Below are positions 46,868 through 55,632 of a stretch of DNA of 64,000 nucleotides, one piece after another; the first letter of the stretch is position 1, and every line of letters begins with the position of its first letter. Below the pieces are notes generated by a model, which was given only the letters and a program-made list of their open reading frames with translations, was not told the DNA's origin and searched no databases. The position numbers were made by a program, and so were the translations under genes. Source of the stretch: Massilia putida (lineage in GTDB: Bacteria; Pseudomonadota; Gammaproteobacteria; Burkholderiales; Burkholderiaceae_D); assembly GCF_001941825.1 (NCBI RefSeq), contig NZ_CP019038.1:4464001-4528000 (forward strand), in the 5' to 3' direction.

Positions 46868-48598
46868 TCAGGCCGCGAGGGCCTCGGTCTTGTGCACGCG
46901 CAGGCGGCGGTAGGCGTCCTTCTCGCTGTCGTCGAGCGGAACGATGTAGGGCGCGACGGGGCGCTTGAAGCAGGTCATCCGGTCGTCGTCCTTCTTGATC
47001 TGCACGTGCACGAACCAGTCGGCATCGTTGCGCTCTCGGTAGTCGACGCGGTTGTGGTACAGGCCCCAGCGGCTCTCCGTGCGGTACAGCGACGCGCGCG
47101 CGGCCATCTCGGCGCAGTCGCGGATCGCGTGGATCTCCATCGCGCGCATCAGTTCATGCGGATTCCTCGCCTGCAGGCGATCGAGGTCGGCGCGGATCGT
47201 CTCGAAGCGCTGCAGGCCGATCTCCATCTTGCGCGTGACCTTCGGCGGCTGCAGGTAGTCGTTGACCATGCGGCGCAGCTTGTACTCGACCTGGTTCGGC
47301 GGCAGCCCGTCCTCGCGCGCCAGCGGCGCCCATACGCGGGCGCGTTCGCGTTCGACCTGGGCCTCGTCGACTTCCGGCAGCGCGTGCGCGGCGCAGTAGG
47401 CGGCCGCGCTTTCCCCGGCCAGGCGGCCGTAGACGAAGGCGCCCAGCATGTAGTTATGGGGCACGCAGGCGAGGTCGCCGGCCGCGTGCAGGCCCGGCAC
47501 CGTCGTGCGCGCATGCTCGTCGACCCACACGCCGGATGCCGAGTGGCCGCTGCACAGGCCGATCTCGGAGATGTGCATCTCGACCATCTGCTCGCGGTAG
47601 TCGGTGCCGCGTCCTTCGTGGAAGCGGCCGCGGCTCGGGCGCTCGTTCGTGTGCAGGATCGTCTCGATGGTCTGGATGGTTTCCTCGGCCAGGTGGTTCA
47701 TCTTGAGGAACACGGGGCCGTTGCCGCCTTGGAGCTCGTCGTAGAACTCCTGCATCATCTGGCCGCTCCAGTAATCGCATTCGATGAAGCGCTCGCCCTT
47801 CGCATTGGTCGTGTGGCCGCCGAACGGGCCGGTCACGTACGCGCAGGCGGGGCCGTTGTAATCCTTGATCAACGGGTTGATCTGGAAGCACTCGATGCCG
47901 GACAGTTCCGCGCCCGCGTGGTAGGCCATGCTGTAGCCGTCGCCCGCGTTGGTCGCGTTCTCGTAGGTGCCGAACAGATAGCCGGAGGCGGGCAGGCCGA
48001 GGCGGCCGGCGGCGCCCGTCGCCAGCACGACGGAGGTCGCACGGATCACGTGGAAGTCGCCCGTGCGGCAGTCGAAGGCCATCGCGCCGGCGATGGCACC
48101 GTCGTCCGCGGTCAGCAATCGCGTGGCGACCAGGCGGTTGGTGATCGCGACGCGGGCCCGTTTCAGGCGGCGGTACAGCACCTTCTTGATGTCGTGGCCC
48201 TCGGGCATCGGCAGGACGTACGTGCCCATGTGGTGGACCTTGCGCATCGCGTAGTCGCCCGTCTCGTCCTTTTCGAACTTCACGCCCCAGCTGTCCAGCT
48301 CCTCGATCATGGCGTAGCTGTTCCGCGCGTAGGCCATCACGGTGGCCTGGTTGACGATGCCGTCGTTGGCGATGGTGATCTCCTTGACGTACTGCTCGGG
48401 CGTCGCAAAGCCCGGCACCACGGCGTTGTTGAGGCCATCCATGCCCATCGAGATGGCGCCGCTGCGCTTGACGTTGGCCTTTTCCAGCAGCAGCACGCGC
48501 AGCTGCGGGTTCGCTTCCTTGGCCTTGACGGCGGCCATCGGGCCGGCCGTGCCGCCGCCGATCACGAGCACGTCGACGGTTTGAATATGCGTTTCCAT
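46868..48598 (-). CDS. AprA-like FAD-dependent oxidoreductase (fumarate reductase/APS reductase family)
   Basis: A 576-residue flavoprotein of the succinate dehydrogenase/fumarate reductase/APS reductase alpha superfamily. FAD binding is seen at VLVIGGGTAGPMAAVKA (about 8-25), then LLLEKANVKRSGAISMGMDG followed by LNN. This matches the AprA RSGAxxxG...N loop better than fumarate reductase. Further on are TNAGDGYSMAYHAGAELSG, GLHAAGDLACVPHNYMLGAF and a C-terminal helical domain with RNPHELMRAMEIHAIRDCAE. The protein is shorter than classical AprA. The conserved Arg-Phe-Lys-Asp segment that I recall from AprA is Leu-Ile-Lys-Asp here, so the substrate may not be APS. It lies 24 bases after the GntR gene. 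Confidence 0.82.
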   Translation of the reverse strand: METHIQTVDVLVIGGGTAGPMAAVKAKEANPQLRVLLLEKANVKRSGAISMGMDGLNNAVVPGFATPEQYVKEITIANDGIVNQATVMAYARNSYAMIEELDSWGVKFEKDETGDYAMRKVHHMGTYVLPMPEGHDIKKVLYRRLKRARVAITNRLVATRLLTADDGAIAGAMAFDCRTGDFHVIRATSVVLATGAAGRLGLPASGYLFGTYENATNAGDGYSMAYHAGAELSGIECFQINPLIKDYNGPACAYVTGPFGGHTTNAKGERFIECDYWSGQMMQEFYDELQGGNGPVFLKMNHLAEETIQTIETILHTNERPSRGRFHEGRGTDYREQMVEMHISEIGLCSGHSASGVWVDEHARTTVPGLHAAGDLACVPHNYMLGAFVYGRLAGESAAAYCAAHALPEVDEAQVERERARVWAPLAREDGLPPNQVEYKLRRMVNDYLQPPKVTRKMEIGLQRFETIRADLDRLQARNPHELMRAMEIHAIRDCAEMAARASLYRTESRWGLYHNRVDYRERNDADWFVHVQIKKDDDRMTCFKRPVAPYIVPLDDSEKDAYRRLRVHKTEALAA

Positions 48599-48622
48599 AT
48601 CGGGTTCCTGGTGAAATAAGTG

Positions 48623-49381
48623 TCAGGGATGGCGCGGCAGGCGCAGGGCGTACTGGAACGCTTCGCCGCGGACGTACAGGTATTCGAAGTCGAGCGGCAC
48701 GCCGTCCGCCGTCCACGTCAGACGCTCGATGCGCAGCAGGGCGGCACCCGGTTCCACGCGCAGCGCCTTGGCCAGCCCGATGTCCGCCGGGGTTGAGTAC
48801 GCATTCGCGGCACCGATCTGGATGTCGGCATAGCCGAGCGCGATGCCGTAGTCGGCTTCCAGGATCAGGAAGATGTCGCGCCCGGCCAGGTTTTCGCCGC
48901 GCAGCCGCTCGCCGATCGCGGGCGGCAGATACGTGATCTCGAACGACACGGGTTCGCGGTCGAGCCAGCGCACGCGCTGGATTTCCGTCACCGGCGCGCC
49001 CGGCGCGATGCGCAGCCGCTCCGCGACGGCCGGCGGCGCTTTTACCTGCGCGTGCTTCACGACGCGGTTGACGATCCGGTGGCCCTTGCGCGACATGGCT
49101 TCGCCGAAGCCTTCCAGCCGCGCCAGCTCCTGGCTCGGACGGCTCGTTGCCACGAACGTGCCCTTGCCGGGCACCTTGACGATCACGCCTTCCTTCTGCA
49201 GATCGCCCAGCGCCTGGCGCACGGTGATGCGGCTGACCTTGAGGAGGGCGCCGATCTCGCTCTCGGACGGCAGGCGCGCTTGCGGCGCATAAGTGCCGTC
49301 GGCGATGCGTTCGCGCAGCCGTTCACGGACCTGCGAATACAGCGGGATGGCGGATTGTTCGATGGCGCGAAAGGTTGTCAT
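48623..49381 (-). CDS. GntR/HutC-family transcriptional regulator
   Basis: A 252-residue regulator. The N-terminal winged helix-turn-helix (about 10-78) reads PLYSQVRERLRERIADGTY, PSESEIGALLKVSRITVRQA and VIVKVPGKGTFVA. The C-terminal UTRA effector domain shows EIQRVRWLDREPVSFEITYL and RIERLTWTADGVPL. HutC-type members usually repress a linked catabolic operon and are released by the substrate or an intermediate. It is the first gene of the AprBA-ABC operon, with a matching palindrome just upstream. Confidence 0.93.
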   Translation of the reverse strand: MTTFRAIEQSAIPLYSQVRERLRERIADGTYAPQARLPSESEIGALLKVSRITVRQALGDLQKEGVIVKVPGKGTFVATSRPSQELARLEGFGEAMSRKGHRIVNRVVKHAQVKAPPAVAERLRIAPGAPVTEIQRVRWLDREPVSFEITYLPPAIGERLRGENLAGRDIFLILEADYGIALGYADIQIGAANAYSTPADIGLAKALRVEPGAALLRIERLTWTADGVPLDFEYLYVRGEAFQYALRLPRHP

Positions 49382-49392
49382 TGTCCGTATGT

Positions 49393-49414
49393 CCTGTCAT
49401 GACAAGTCATGATT
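49393..49414. promoter_or_regulatory. Candidate GntR/HutC operator
   Basis: A perfect TGTCATGACA palindrome (49395-49404) is followed directly by AGTCATGATT, so TCATGA occurs twice with 10-base spacing. It lies about 14 bases upstream of the regulator start, where autoregulation of the operon would act. Confidence 0.5.
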
Positions 49415-49534
49415 GCCAGGATGGTATCGACGGGAGAACCGTGCGGGAACGAATGGTTTCGCGCTTATAAATCCGAAAAACGCCTGAGTCGGCGGGCGTA
49501 TATCGATATGCGCCGGATGCGCTAGACTGCGCGG

Positions 49535-50131
49535 ATGAATTTCCTGATCGTCCTGTTGCACGGCGTAGGCCAGACTCCCGCCCACATGGCGCCGCTGGCC
49601 GACCTGGTCGCCGCACATGCTCCGCAAGCGCGCGCCGTGGCGCCGCCGGCCGCCTGGCCCTGCGACCGCGGCGGCGAGGGCCATCAATGGTTTTCTGTCG
49701 ACGGCATCACGGACGAGAACCGCCCGGGCCGCATCCGCGCGGCGCTGCCGGCGTTCGTCGCGACGATCGAAGGCTTACAGCGCGCGCACGGCGTGCCGCC
49801 GGAACGGACGGTGCTCGCGGGCTTTTCCCAAGGCGCGATCATGGCGCTGGCCGCGTGCCAGGACCGCTTCCTCGCGCGCCACGTGGTCGCCATCGCCGGT
49901 CGCGTCGCGCCGCTGCCGGAGGCCTGGGAGCGGCGCACGGCCGTCACCCTCGTGCATGGCCGCATGGACCGGACCGTGCCCGTGCAGCATAGCGAGCGGG
50001 CCTTCGAGCGTCTCGCCGCGCTGGGGGCGGACGTGCGGCTGGACGTCGTGCCGCGCGCCGTCCACCTGCTGGCGCCACCGTTGTTGGAACATGCATGGCA
50101 GGCCATTCAAATGACATCTTTGCAATGTTGA
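49535..50131 (+). CDS. Carboxylesterase/phospholipase-family hydrolase (YpfH-like)
   Basis: A 198-residue alpha/beta-hydrolase. It starts MNFLIVLLHGVGQTPAHMAPLA and has the nucleophile elbow GFSQGAIM, a catalytic Asp in HGRMDRTVPV and a catalytic His in RAVHLLAP. It belongs to the small cytoplasmic esterase group that includes YpfH. Substrate is unknown. It is divergent from the GntR operon. Confidence 0.88.
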   Translation: MNFLIVLLHGVGQTPAHMAPLADLVAAHAPQARAVAPPAAWPCDRGGEGHQWFSVDGITDENRPGRIRAALPAFVATIEGLQRAHGVPPERTVLAGFSQGAIMALAACQDRFLARHVVAIAGRVAPLPEAWERRTAVTLVHGRMDRTVPVQHSERAFERLAALGADVRLDVVPRAVHLLAPPLLEHAWQAIQMTSLQC

Positions 50132-50209
50132 TGCCCTGGCCTCATCATTTTCGTTTCCAAGCCGCGTAGATTCGCGTAAATTAGGAAACTTGCTGAAGGG
50201 GAACCACAC

Positions 50210-51328
50210 ATGCACGAGCGCGGCGCCAGTGTGCGCGAACTCATCGCCGAGAACGAGGCCTTGCGCCGCCAGTTGTCCAGCTTGATGGACCAGGCCGAGG
50301 GCAACCACGTCATCATGATGCGGCACCAGGCGTTCGACCTGGAAATCGTCGGTGCCAGCACCTTCACGGAATTGGTGGGGACGATCTTCCGCCTGCTGCC
50401 CGTCGTGTCCGACCTGGACGCCGTCACCTTGTCGCTCGTCGACACCGGCGCCGACATCTACACCGTGATGCTCAAACTGGGCGTGGATTTCGAGGCGTTC
50501 CCCAACCTGCTGTTCCACGACAACGCCGACGGGCTCGGATTCGATTTATCCAATGGCCGCGCGCCGAAGCCGCGGCTGGTGCCGTTCGACGCGGCCACGC
50601 AACGCCACGCCTTCCCCCATCCGCCCGCGGGCCTCGCCAGCGTGGCCATGGTGCCGCTGATGCGGAATAAACGGCTGATCGGCAGCTTGAATCTCGGCAG
50701 CCGCGACCCGGGCCGCTTCACGCCGCTGCTCGGCACGGACTTCGTCGAGCACATGGCGTCGATCATCGCGATCTGCCTGGAGAACGTGATCAGCAACGAG
50801 ATGCTGAAGTACATCGGCCTCACCGATGCGCTCACGGGCGTCTACAACCGCCGCTACATGGACCGCCGCCTCGTCGAAGAGATTTCGCGCGCGCGGCGCC
50901 AGGCGTACCGGCTGTCGTGCATGTACATCGACATCGATTATTTCAAGCAGGTCAACGACACGTACGGCCACCTGGCCGGCGACGACGTGCTGCGCGAAGT
51001 GGCCGCCCGCATCAAGGCGGAGCTGCGCATGACGGATGCGCTGGGCCGCTTCGGCGGCGAGGAATTCGTCGTGCTGCTGATCGACGCGGACCTGGGCAGC
51101 GCCAGCATGGTCGCCCAGCGCATCCGCGCCAGCGTGGCCGAGCGGCCGTTCTTCCTGCAGGAAGGGCAATCGCTGGCGGTGTCGGTGTCGATCGGCGTGG
51201 CGACCCTCGACGATTTCGAGAGGGACCACGCGATCGAGGGCGTGGCGCAGCAGCTCGTCGCGCAGGCCGATCAGGCCTTGTATCAGGCGAAAGAGGGCGG
51301 CCGCAACCGGGTCGTGGCGTCAACGTAG
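50210..51328 (+). CDS. Diguanylate cyclase with N-terminal GAF/DUF484-like sensor
   Basis: A 372-residue c-di-GMP synthase. A short N-terminal coiled coil (about 8-30) leads to a GAF/DUF484-like domain (about 40-195), then a GGDEF domain. The active-site motif is GGEEF at 282-286, with the inhibitory I-site RMTD at 273-276, exactly five residues before it. The protein should therefore be active and product-inhibited. There is no transmembrane segment, so it is cytoplasmic. Its stop codon (TAG at 51326) lies inside a GTAGGG repeat. Confidence 0.93.
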   Translation: MHERGASVRELIAENEALRRQLSSLMDQAEGNHVIMMRHQAFDLEIVGASTFTELVGTIFRLLPVVSDLDAVTLSLVDTGADIYTVMLKLGVDFEAFPNLLFHDNADGLGFDLSNGRAPKPRLVPFDAATQRHAFPHPPAGLASVAMVPLMRNKRLIGSLNLGSRDPGRFTPLLGTDFVEHMASIIAICLENVISNEMLKYIGLTDALTGVYNRRYMDRRLVEEISRARRQAYRLSCMYIDIDYFKQVNDTYGHLAGDDVLREVAARIKAELRMTDALGRFGGEEFVVLLIDADLGSASMVAQRIRASVAERPFFLQEGQSLAVSVSIGVATLDDFERDHAIEGVAQQLVAQADQALYQAKEGGRNRVVAST

Positions 51329-51355
51329 GGTGGACGGCTTCGCGGTCCGCCCTAC
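51325..51355. repeat. GTAGGGTGG-type palindrome carrying two stop codons (family R1)
   Basis: GTAGGGTGGAC...GTCCGCCCTAC. The TAG in its left arm ends the diguanylate cyclase. The CTA in its right arm, read on the minus strand, ends the antiporter gene. Confidence 0.75.
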
Positions 51356-53334
51356 CGCAATAATCTGCCTTCCGCCCGGGTGACTGCGTTTCCGGTTCCC
51401 CGCAGCACGACCACATCCCCCGCCCGCAATTCCGTCTCCGGCGTCGGCTCGATGCGGTCGTTCCCGCGCCGTACGGCCGTGACTTCGGCCCCGACTTCAT
51501 CCAGTTCCAGCTCCGCGATGCAGCGCCCGACGGCGGCGGCGTCGTCGCGCAGGGTCACCGAATGCAGGCGCACGTAGCTGTGTTCCGTGCCGTCCGCGAC
51601 GTCGCTGGCGCCGTGGAAGAAGCCGCGCAGCGACGCATAGCGTTCGTCGCGCGCGGCCTGCACGCGGTGCACGACGCGGCGCAGCGGCACGCCCATCACG
51701 ACGAGCGCGTGCGAGGCCAGCATCAGGCTCGATTCCAGCGCTTCCGGCACCACCTCGGTGGCGCCGGCTTTTTTCAGCACGTCCAGTTCGCGGTCGTCGT
51801 GGGCGCGCACGATCACGGGCAGCTTGGGCGCCAGCTCGTGCACGAGGTGCAGCACTTTCAGCGCGAGGCGCGTGTCGGCGAACGTGATCACGAGCGCGCT
51901 GGCGCGGTTGATACCGGCCGCGATCAGGGCTTCGCGCCGCGTGCAGTCGCCGTACGAGACGTTGATGCCGGCCGTGCGCGCTTCCTGCACGCGCTCGGGG
52001 TCGAGGTCGAGCGCGTACCACGGCAGCTTTTCTTCCGACAGCAACGTGGCGAGCGACTGGCCGCTGCGGCCGAAGCCGGCGATGATCACGTGCTTCTGCG
52101 CGGCCATCGTGCGGCTCGCGATCTGCGTCAGCTGCAGCGATTGCAGCATCCATTCGTTGGTGGCGACTTTCATCACCAGCTTGTCCATGTGGGCGATGAC
52201 GAACGGGGCGGCCAGCATCGACAGCACCATCGAGGCGAGCACCAGCTGGATCAGGAACGGCGGGATCAGGTTGGACCCCGAGGCGAGGTTCAGCAGCACG
52301 AAGCCGAATTCGCCGGCCTGGGCGAGTGCGAGGCCGGTGCGCATGGCGACGCCGTCGGACGAGCCGAAGGCCTTGGCCAGCAAGGCGATCAGCACGAATT
52401 TCAACATCACGGGCAACGCGAGCAGCAGCAGGACCAGCGCCCAGTTCGCCATCACCAGCTGCACGTTCAACAGCATGCCGATGGTGATGAAGAAGAGTCC
52501 CAGCAGCACGTCGCGGAACGGCTTGATGTCTTCCTCCACCTGGTGTTTATAAGGTGTCTCGGAGATCAGCATGCCGGCCACGAACGCGCCCAGCGCCATC
52601 GACAGGCCCGCGTGCTCCGTGATCGCGGCGGCGCCCAGGGTCACGAGCAGCAGGTTCAGCATGAACAGTTCCTGCGAGCGGCGCTTGACGACGATGTTGA
52701 ACCATTTGCGCATGACCTTCTGGCCGAAGAACAGCAGCAGCGCCAGCACGCCGGCCGCCTTGACGCCGGCCCAGGCGAGGGTCATCGCGAGTTCCTCGGG
52801 CGGTTTCGCCAGCGACGGGATCAGGATCAGCAGCGGCACGACGGCGAGATCCTGGAACAGCAGGATGCCGATGATGCGGCGTCCGTGTTCGCTTTCCAGC
52901 TCCAGCCGCTCGGTCAACAGTTTCGAGACGATGGCCGTGGACGACATCGCGAGCGCCCCGCCCAGCGCCAGCGCGGCCTGCCAGCCGACGTGCATCGAGG
53001 GTGGCAGGTAGCGCGTCAGCAGCGACGCGAGCACGGTGACGGCGATGGTCAGCACGACCTGCGCGAGCCCGAGGCCGAACACGATGCGGCGCATGGCGCG
53101 CAGCTGGGCCAGCGAGAATTCCAGCCCGATCGAGAACATCAGGAAGACGACGCCGAATTCGGCCAGCGCCTGCGTCGTGGAGCCGTTGTCGGCCAGGTTC
53201 AGCGCATGCGGGCCGATCAGCACGCCCACCGCGAGATAGCCCAGCATGGGCGGCAGATGCAGCATCCGGAACGCGACGACGCCCAGCACGGCGCTGCCCA
53301 GCAACAGAAGTGTCAGTTCGAGTCCGGAGGTCAT
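51352..53334 (-). CDS. Monovalent cation:proton antiporter (KefB/KefC-type, CPA2)
   Basis: A 660-residue membrane protein. Residues 1 to about 385 form a CPA2 exchanger with about 12 transmembrane helices (MLGYLAVGVLIGPHAL, GLEFSLAQLRAM, ALAMSSTAIVSKLL with the GILLFQDLAVVPLL segment, and GLALAQAGEFGFVLL). A Rossmann-type RCK/TrkA-N domain follows (HVIIAGFGRSGQSLATLL), then a TrkA-C domain at the C-terminus. It probably exports K+ (or Na+) in exchange for protons under ligand control. Whether it is glutathione-gated like KefC cannot be told. It is divergent from kdsD. Confidence 0.92.
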   Translation of the reverse strand: MTSGLELTLLLLGSAVLGVVAFRMLHLPPMLGYLAVGVLIGPHALNLADNGSTTQALAEFGVVFLMFSIGLEFSLAQLRAMRRIVFGLGLAQVVLTIAVTVLASLLTRYLPPSMHVGWQAALALGGALAMSSTAIVSKLLTERLELESEHGRRIIGILLFQDLAVVPLLILIPSLAKPPEELAMTLAWAGVKAAGVLALLLFFGQKVMRKWFNIVVKRRSQELFMLNLLLVTLGAAAITEHAGLSMALGAFVAGMLISETPYKHQVEEDIKPFRDVLLGLFFITIGMLLNVQLVMANWALVLLLLALPVMLKFVLIALLAKAFGSSDGVAMRTGLALAQAGEFGFVLLNLASGSNLIPPFLIQLVLASMVLSMLAAPFVIAHMDKLVMKVATNEWMLQSLQLTQIASRTMAAQKHVIIAGFGRSGQSLATLLSEEKLPWYALDLDPERVQEARTAGINVSYGDCTRREALIAAGINRASALVITFADTRLALKVLHLVHELAPKLPVIVRAHDDRELDVLKKAGATEVVPEALESSLMLASHALVVMGVPLRRVVHRVQAARDERYASLRGFFHGASDVADGTEHSYVRLHSVTLRDDAAAVGRCIAELELDEVGAEVTAVRRGNDRIEPTPETELRAGDVVVLRGTGNAVTRAEGRLLR

Positions 53335-53407
53335 GCGAAGACCCTGCGGGACGGCGTATTTATGTTGTTTGTTACGTCTGGCAAGTTTTTTGCTTTCCCA
53401 ATTCGGC

Positions 53408-53413
53408 TATACT
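53408..53413 (+). promoter_or_regulatory. Candidate -10 element of kdsD
   Basis: TATACT in an AT-rich stretch, only seven bases before the ATG at 53420. If used, the transcript would be leaderless or translation would begin at the next ATG (53444). Confidence 0.3.
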
Positions 53414-53419
53414 TTCGCT

Positions 53420-54442
53420 ATGAGTGTAACCGATGAAAAAACAATGCTGACAAGTTTTAATGCGGCCCAGGCAACACGGGCGCTGGACCTGGCCCGCGCA
53501 GCGCTGGATGTCGAAGGCGAAGCGATCCGCAAGCTGGCCGAGCGCCTCGGCCGCGACGACAGCGTGCCGCGCGCCGTCGCGCTGATGATGGCCTGTAAAG
53601 GCCGCGTGGTCGTCACCGGCATGGGCAAGTCGGGCCATATCGGCCGCAAGATCGCGGCGACGCTGGCCTCGACCGGCACCCCCGCGCTGTTCCTGCACCC
53701 GGCCGAGGCGGCCCACGGCGACCTCGGCATGGTCACCTCGCAAGACGTGCTGATCGCCATCTCGTATTCCGGCGAAAGCAGCGAACTGGCCGTCGTCATC
53801 CCGGCCGTCAAGCGCATGGGCGTGCCCGTGGTCGCGATGACCGGCAAGCCCGAATCGACCCTGGCACTGGCGGCGGACGTGCATCTGGACGTCTCCGTCG
53901 AGAAGGAAGCCTGCCCGCTGAACCTGGCGCCAACCGCGAGCACCACCGCGACCCTCGCGCTGGGCGATGCGCTGGCCGTCGCGCTGCTCGAACTGCGCGG
54001 CTTCAGATCGGACGATTTCGCGCGCTCGCATCCGGGCGGCGCATTGGGCCGCCGCCTGCTGACTCATGTGCGCGACGTGATGCGCAGCGGCGACGCGGTC
54101 CCGCGCGTCAAGCCGGACGCGCTGCTGACCGATGCGCTGCTGGAGATCTCGCACAAGGGCATGGGCATGACGGCCATCGTCGACGACGCGGGCCGCCCGG
54201 TCGGCGTGTTCACGGACGGCGACCTGCGCCGCCTGATCGAGAAAGTCCAGGATTTTTCCACGCTCGTGATCCGCGACGTCATGCACGCGAACCCGCGCCG
54301 CGTGCATCCGGAACAGCTGGCGGTGGATGCCGTCGCCGTGATGGAAGAATTCCGCATCAACCAGATGCTCGTCGTCGACGCCGATGACGTCCTGGTCGGC
54401 GCGCTGCACATCCACGACCTCACGCGCGCCAAGGTGATCTGA
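53420..54442 (+). CDS. kdsD: Arabinose-5-phosphate isomerase
   Basis: Converts ribulose-5-phosphate to arabinose-5-phosphate, the first step of Kdo synthesis. The 340-residue protein has an N-terminal SIS domain (VVVTGMGKSGHIGRKIAATL, TPALFLHPAEAAHGDLG, SYSGESSEL) and two C-terminal CBS domains (DVMRSGDAVP, DVMHANPRRV). The start may be the ATG at 53420 or the one at 53444. Its stop overlaps kdsC by TGATG, beginning the kdsD-kdsC-lptC-lptA-lptB-rpoN-hpf cluster. Confidence 0.95.
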   Translation: MSVTDEKTMLTSFNAAQATRALDLARAALDVEGEAIRKLAERLGRDDSVPRAVALMMACKGRVVVTGMGKSGHIGRKIAATLASTGTPALFLHPAEAAHGDLGMVTSQDVLIAISYSGESSELAVVIPAVKRMGVPVVAMTGKPESTLALAADVHLDVSVEKEACPLNLAPTASTTATLALGDALAVALLELRGFRSDDFARSHPGGALGRRLLTHVRDVMRSGDAVPRVKPDALLTDALLEISHKGMGMTAIVDDAGRPVGVFTDGDLRRLIEKVQDFSTLVIRDVMHANPRRVHPEQLAVDAVAVMEEFRINQMLVVDADDVLVGALHIHDLTRAKVI

Positions 54443-54975
54443 TGGTGACTCCGCTGGCACACATCGAGCGCGCGGCGCGCGTGAAAGTCATGATCTTCGA
54501 CGTCGACGGCGTCCTCACGGACGGCAGCCTGACCTATGGCCCGGACGGCGAAGTCACGAAGACGTTCTACGTGCTGGACGGCCTCGGCATCCAGCTGTTG
54601 AACCGCACGGGCGTGCAGACCGCGATCATCAGCGCGCGCACGTCGCCCATCGTCATCAAGCGCGCAAGCGACCTGGGGATCACGCACGTGTTCCAGGGCC
54701 AGCACGACAAGCGCCTCGCGTTCGCCGAGCTGCTCGCCAAGACCGGCGTGACGGCCGAGGAATGCGGCTACATCGGCGACGACGTGATCGACCTGCCGCT
54801 GTTCACGCGCGTGGGCTTTGCCGTGACCGTGCCGAGCGGGCATCCGGAAGTGCGGCACCGCGCCCATTACGTGACGCAGAACCCGGGCGGCCGCGGCGCC
54901 GTGCGCGAAGTGTGCGACATGGTGATGCGCGCCCAGGGCACCTACGAACAGGCGCTCGCGCCTTACTTCGGATAA
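54442..54975 (+). CDS. kdsC: 3-deoxy-D-manno-octulosonate 8-phosphate phosphatase
   Basis: HAD-type phosphatase releasing Kdo from Kdo-8-phosphate. The 177-residue C0-type HAD protein has the nucleophile motif FDVDGVLTDGSLTY, motif II IISARTS, and motifs III/IV with GQHDKRLAF and YIGDDVIDLPLF. It starts at an ATG overlapping the kdsD stop. It is followed after 15 bases by lptC. Confidence 0.96.
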   Translation: MVTPLAHIERAARVKVMIFDVDGVLTDGSLTYGPDGEVTKTFYVLDGLGIQLLNRTGVQTAIISARTSPIVIKRASDLGITHVFQGQHDKRLAFAELLAKTGVTAEECGYIGDDVIDLPLFTRVGFAVTVPSGHPEVRHRAHYVTQNPGGRGAVREVCDMVMRAQGTYEQALAPYFG

Positions 54976-54990
54976 GAGGACGAGCGCGCC

Positions 54991-55593
54991 ATGGCTCCCG
55001 CCTCCTACAAACGTACCGCGCACCGCTGGCGCCTGCTGGCCCTGATGCTGACCGCCGTATTCTTTGCGTTCGGCAGCTTCTGGCTCGTGCAGGTGATGCA
55101 GGGCGAGGAGAGCGGGCCGCATGCCAACCCGGGCAACGAGCCCGATTACATCGTCGACAACTTCAGCTGGGTGCGCATGTCGGAGGCCGGCAAGCCGCGC
55201 TACGTGATCTCGGGCGAACGCCTGACGCACCGCCCGGCCGACAACACGGCCCTCGTCGACAAGCCCGTCGTGCAGAGCCTCACCACCGAGCATCCGCCCA
55301 TGACGATGACGGCCGAGCACGCGCTCGTAAACCAGAACCAGAACCAGATCGACCTGACCGGCAACGTCGACATCCAGCGCCCCGGCAACGCGGCGTCGCA
55401 GCCGCTGCGGATCCGCACGGAAGTGCTGACCGTGCTGACGGACGACGAGATCGCCAAGACCGACCGGCCGATCCACATGACGCTCGGTAAAGCATCGGTC
55501 GACGCCGTGGGCATGGTGGCCAACAACGCCACCCAGCAGATCGAACTGGGCGGCCGCGGCGCAATCAGCTATCCGCCGCGCCAGTCGCGCTGA
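54991..55593 (+). CDS. lptC: LPS export protein LptC
   Basis: Bitopic inner-membrane protein (200 residues) linking LptB2FG to the LptA bridge. A transmembrane helix spans about residues 14-36, and a periplasmic beta-jellyroll follows (DYIVDNFSWVRMSEAGKPRY, LTGNVDIQRP). The ATG has AGAGGA upstream. Its position between kdsC and lptA confirms the call. Confidence 0.94.
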   Translation: MAPASYKRTAHRWRLLALMLTAVFFAFGSFWLVQVMQGEESGPHANPGNEPDYIVDNFSWVRMSEAGKPRYVISGERLTHRPADNTALVDKPVVQSLTTEHPPMTMTAEHALVNQNQNQIDLTGNVDIQRPGNAASQPLRIRTEVLTVLTDDEIAKTDRPIHMTLGKASVDAVGMVANNATQQIELGGRGAISYPPRQSR

Positions 55594-55632
55594 GCCCGCT
55601 GAAGCCAATAGGCCAATAGAGAGGACAACCGA

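Noticed and set aside
46868-48598. Fumarate reductase or succinate dehydrogenase flavoprotein
   Set aside because: No FrdB/SdhB, C or D subunits. The partner ferredoxin and the RSGA loop fit the AprBA group better.
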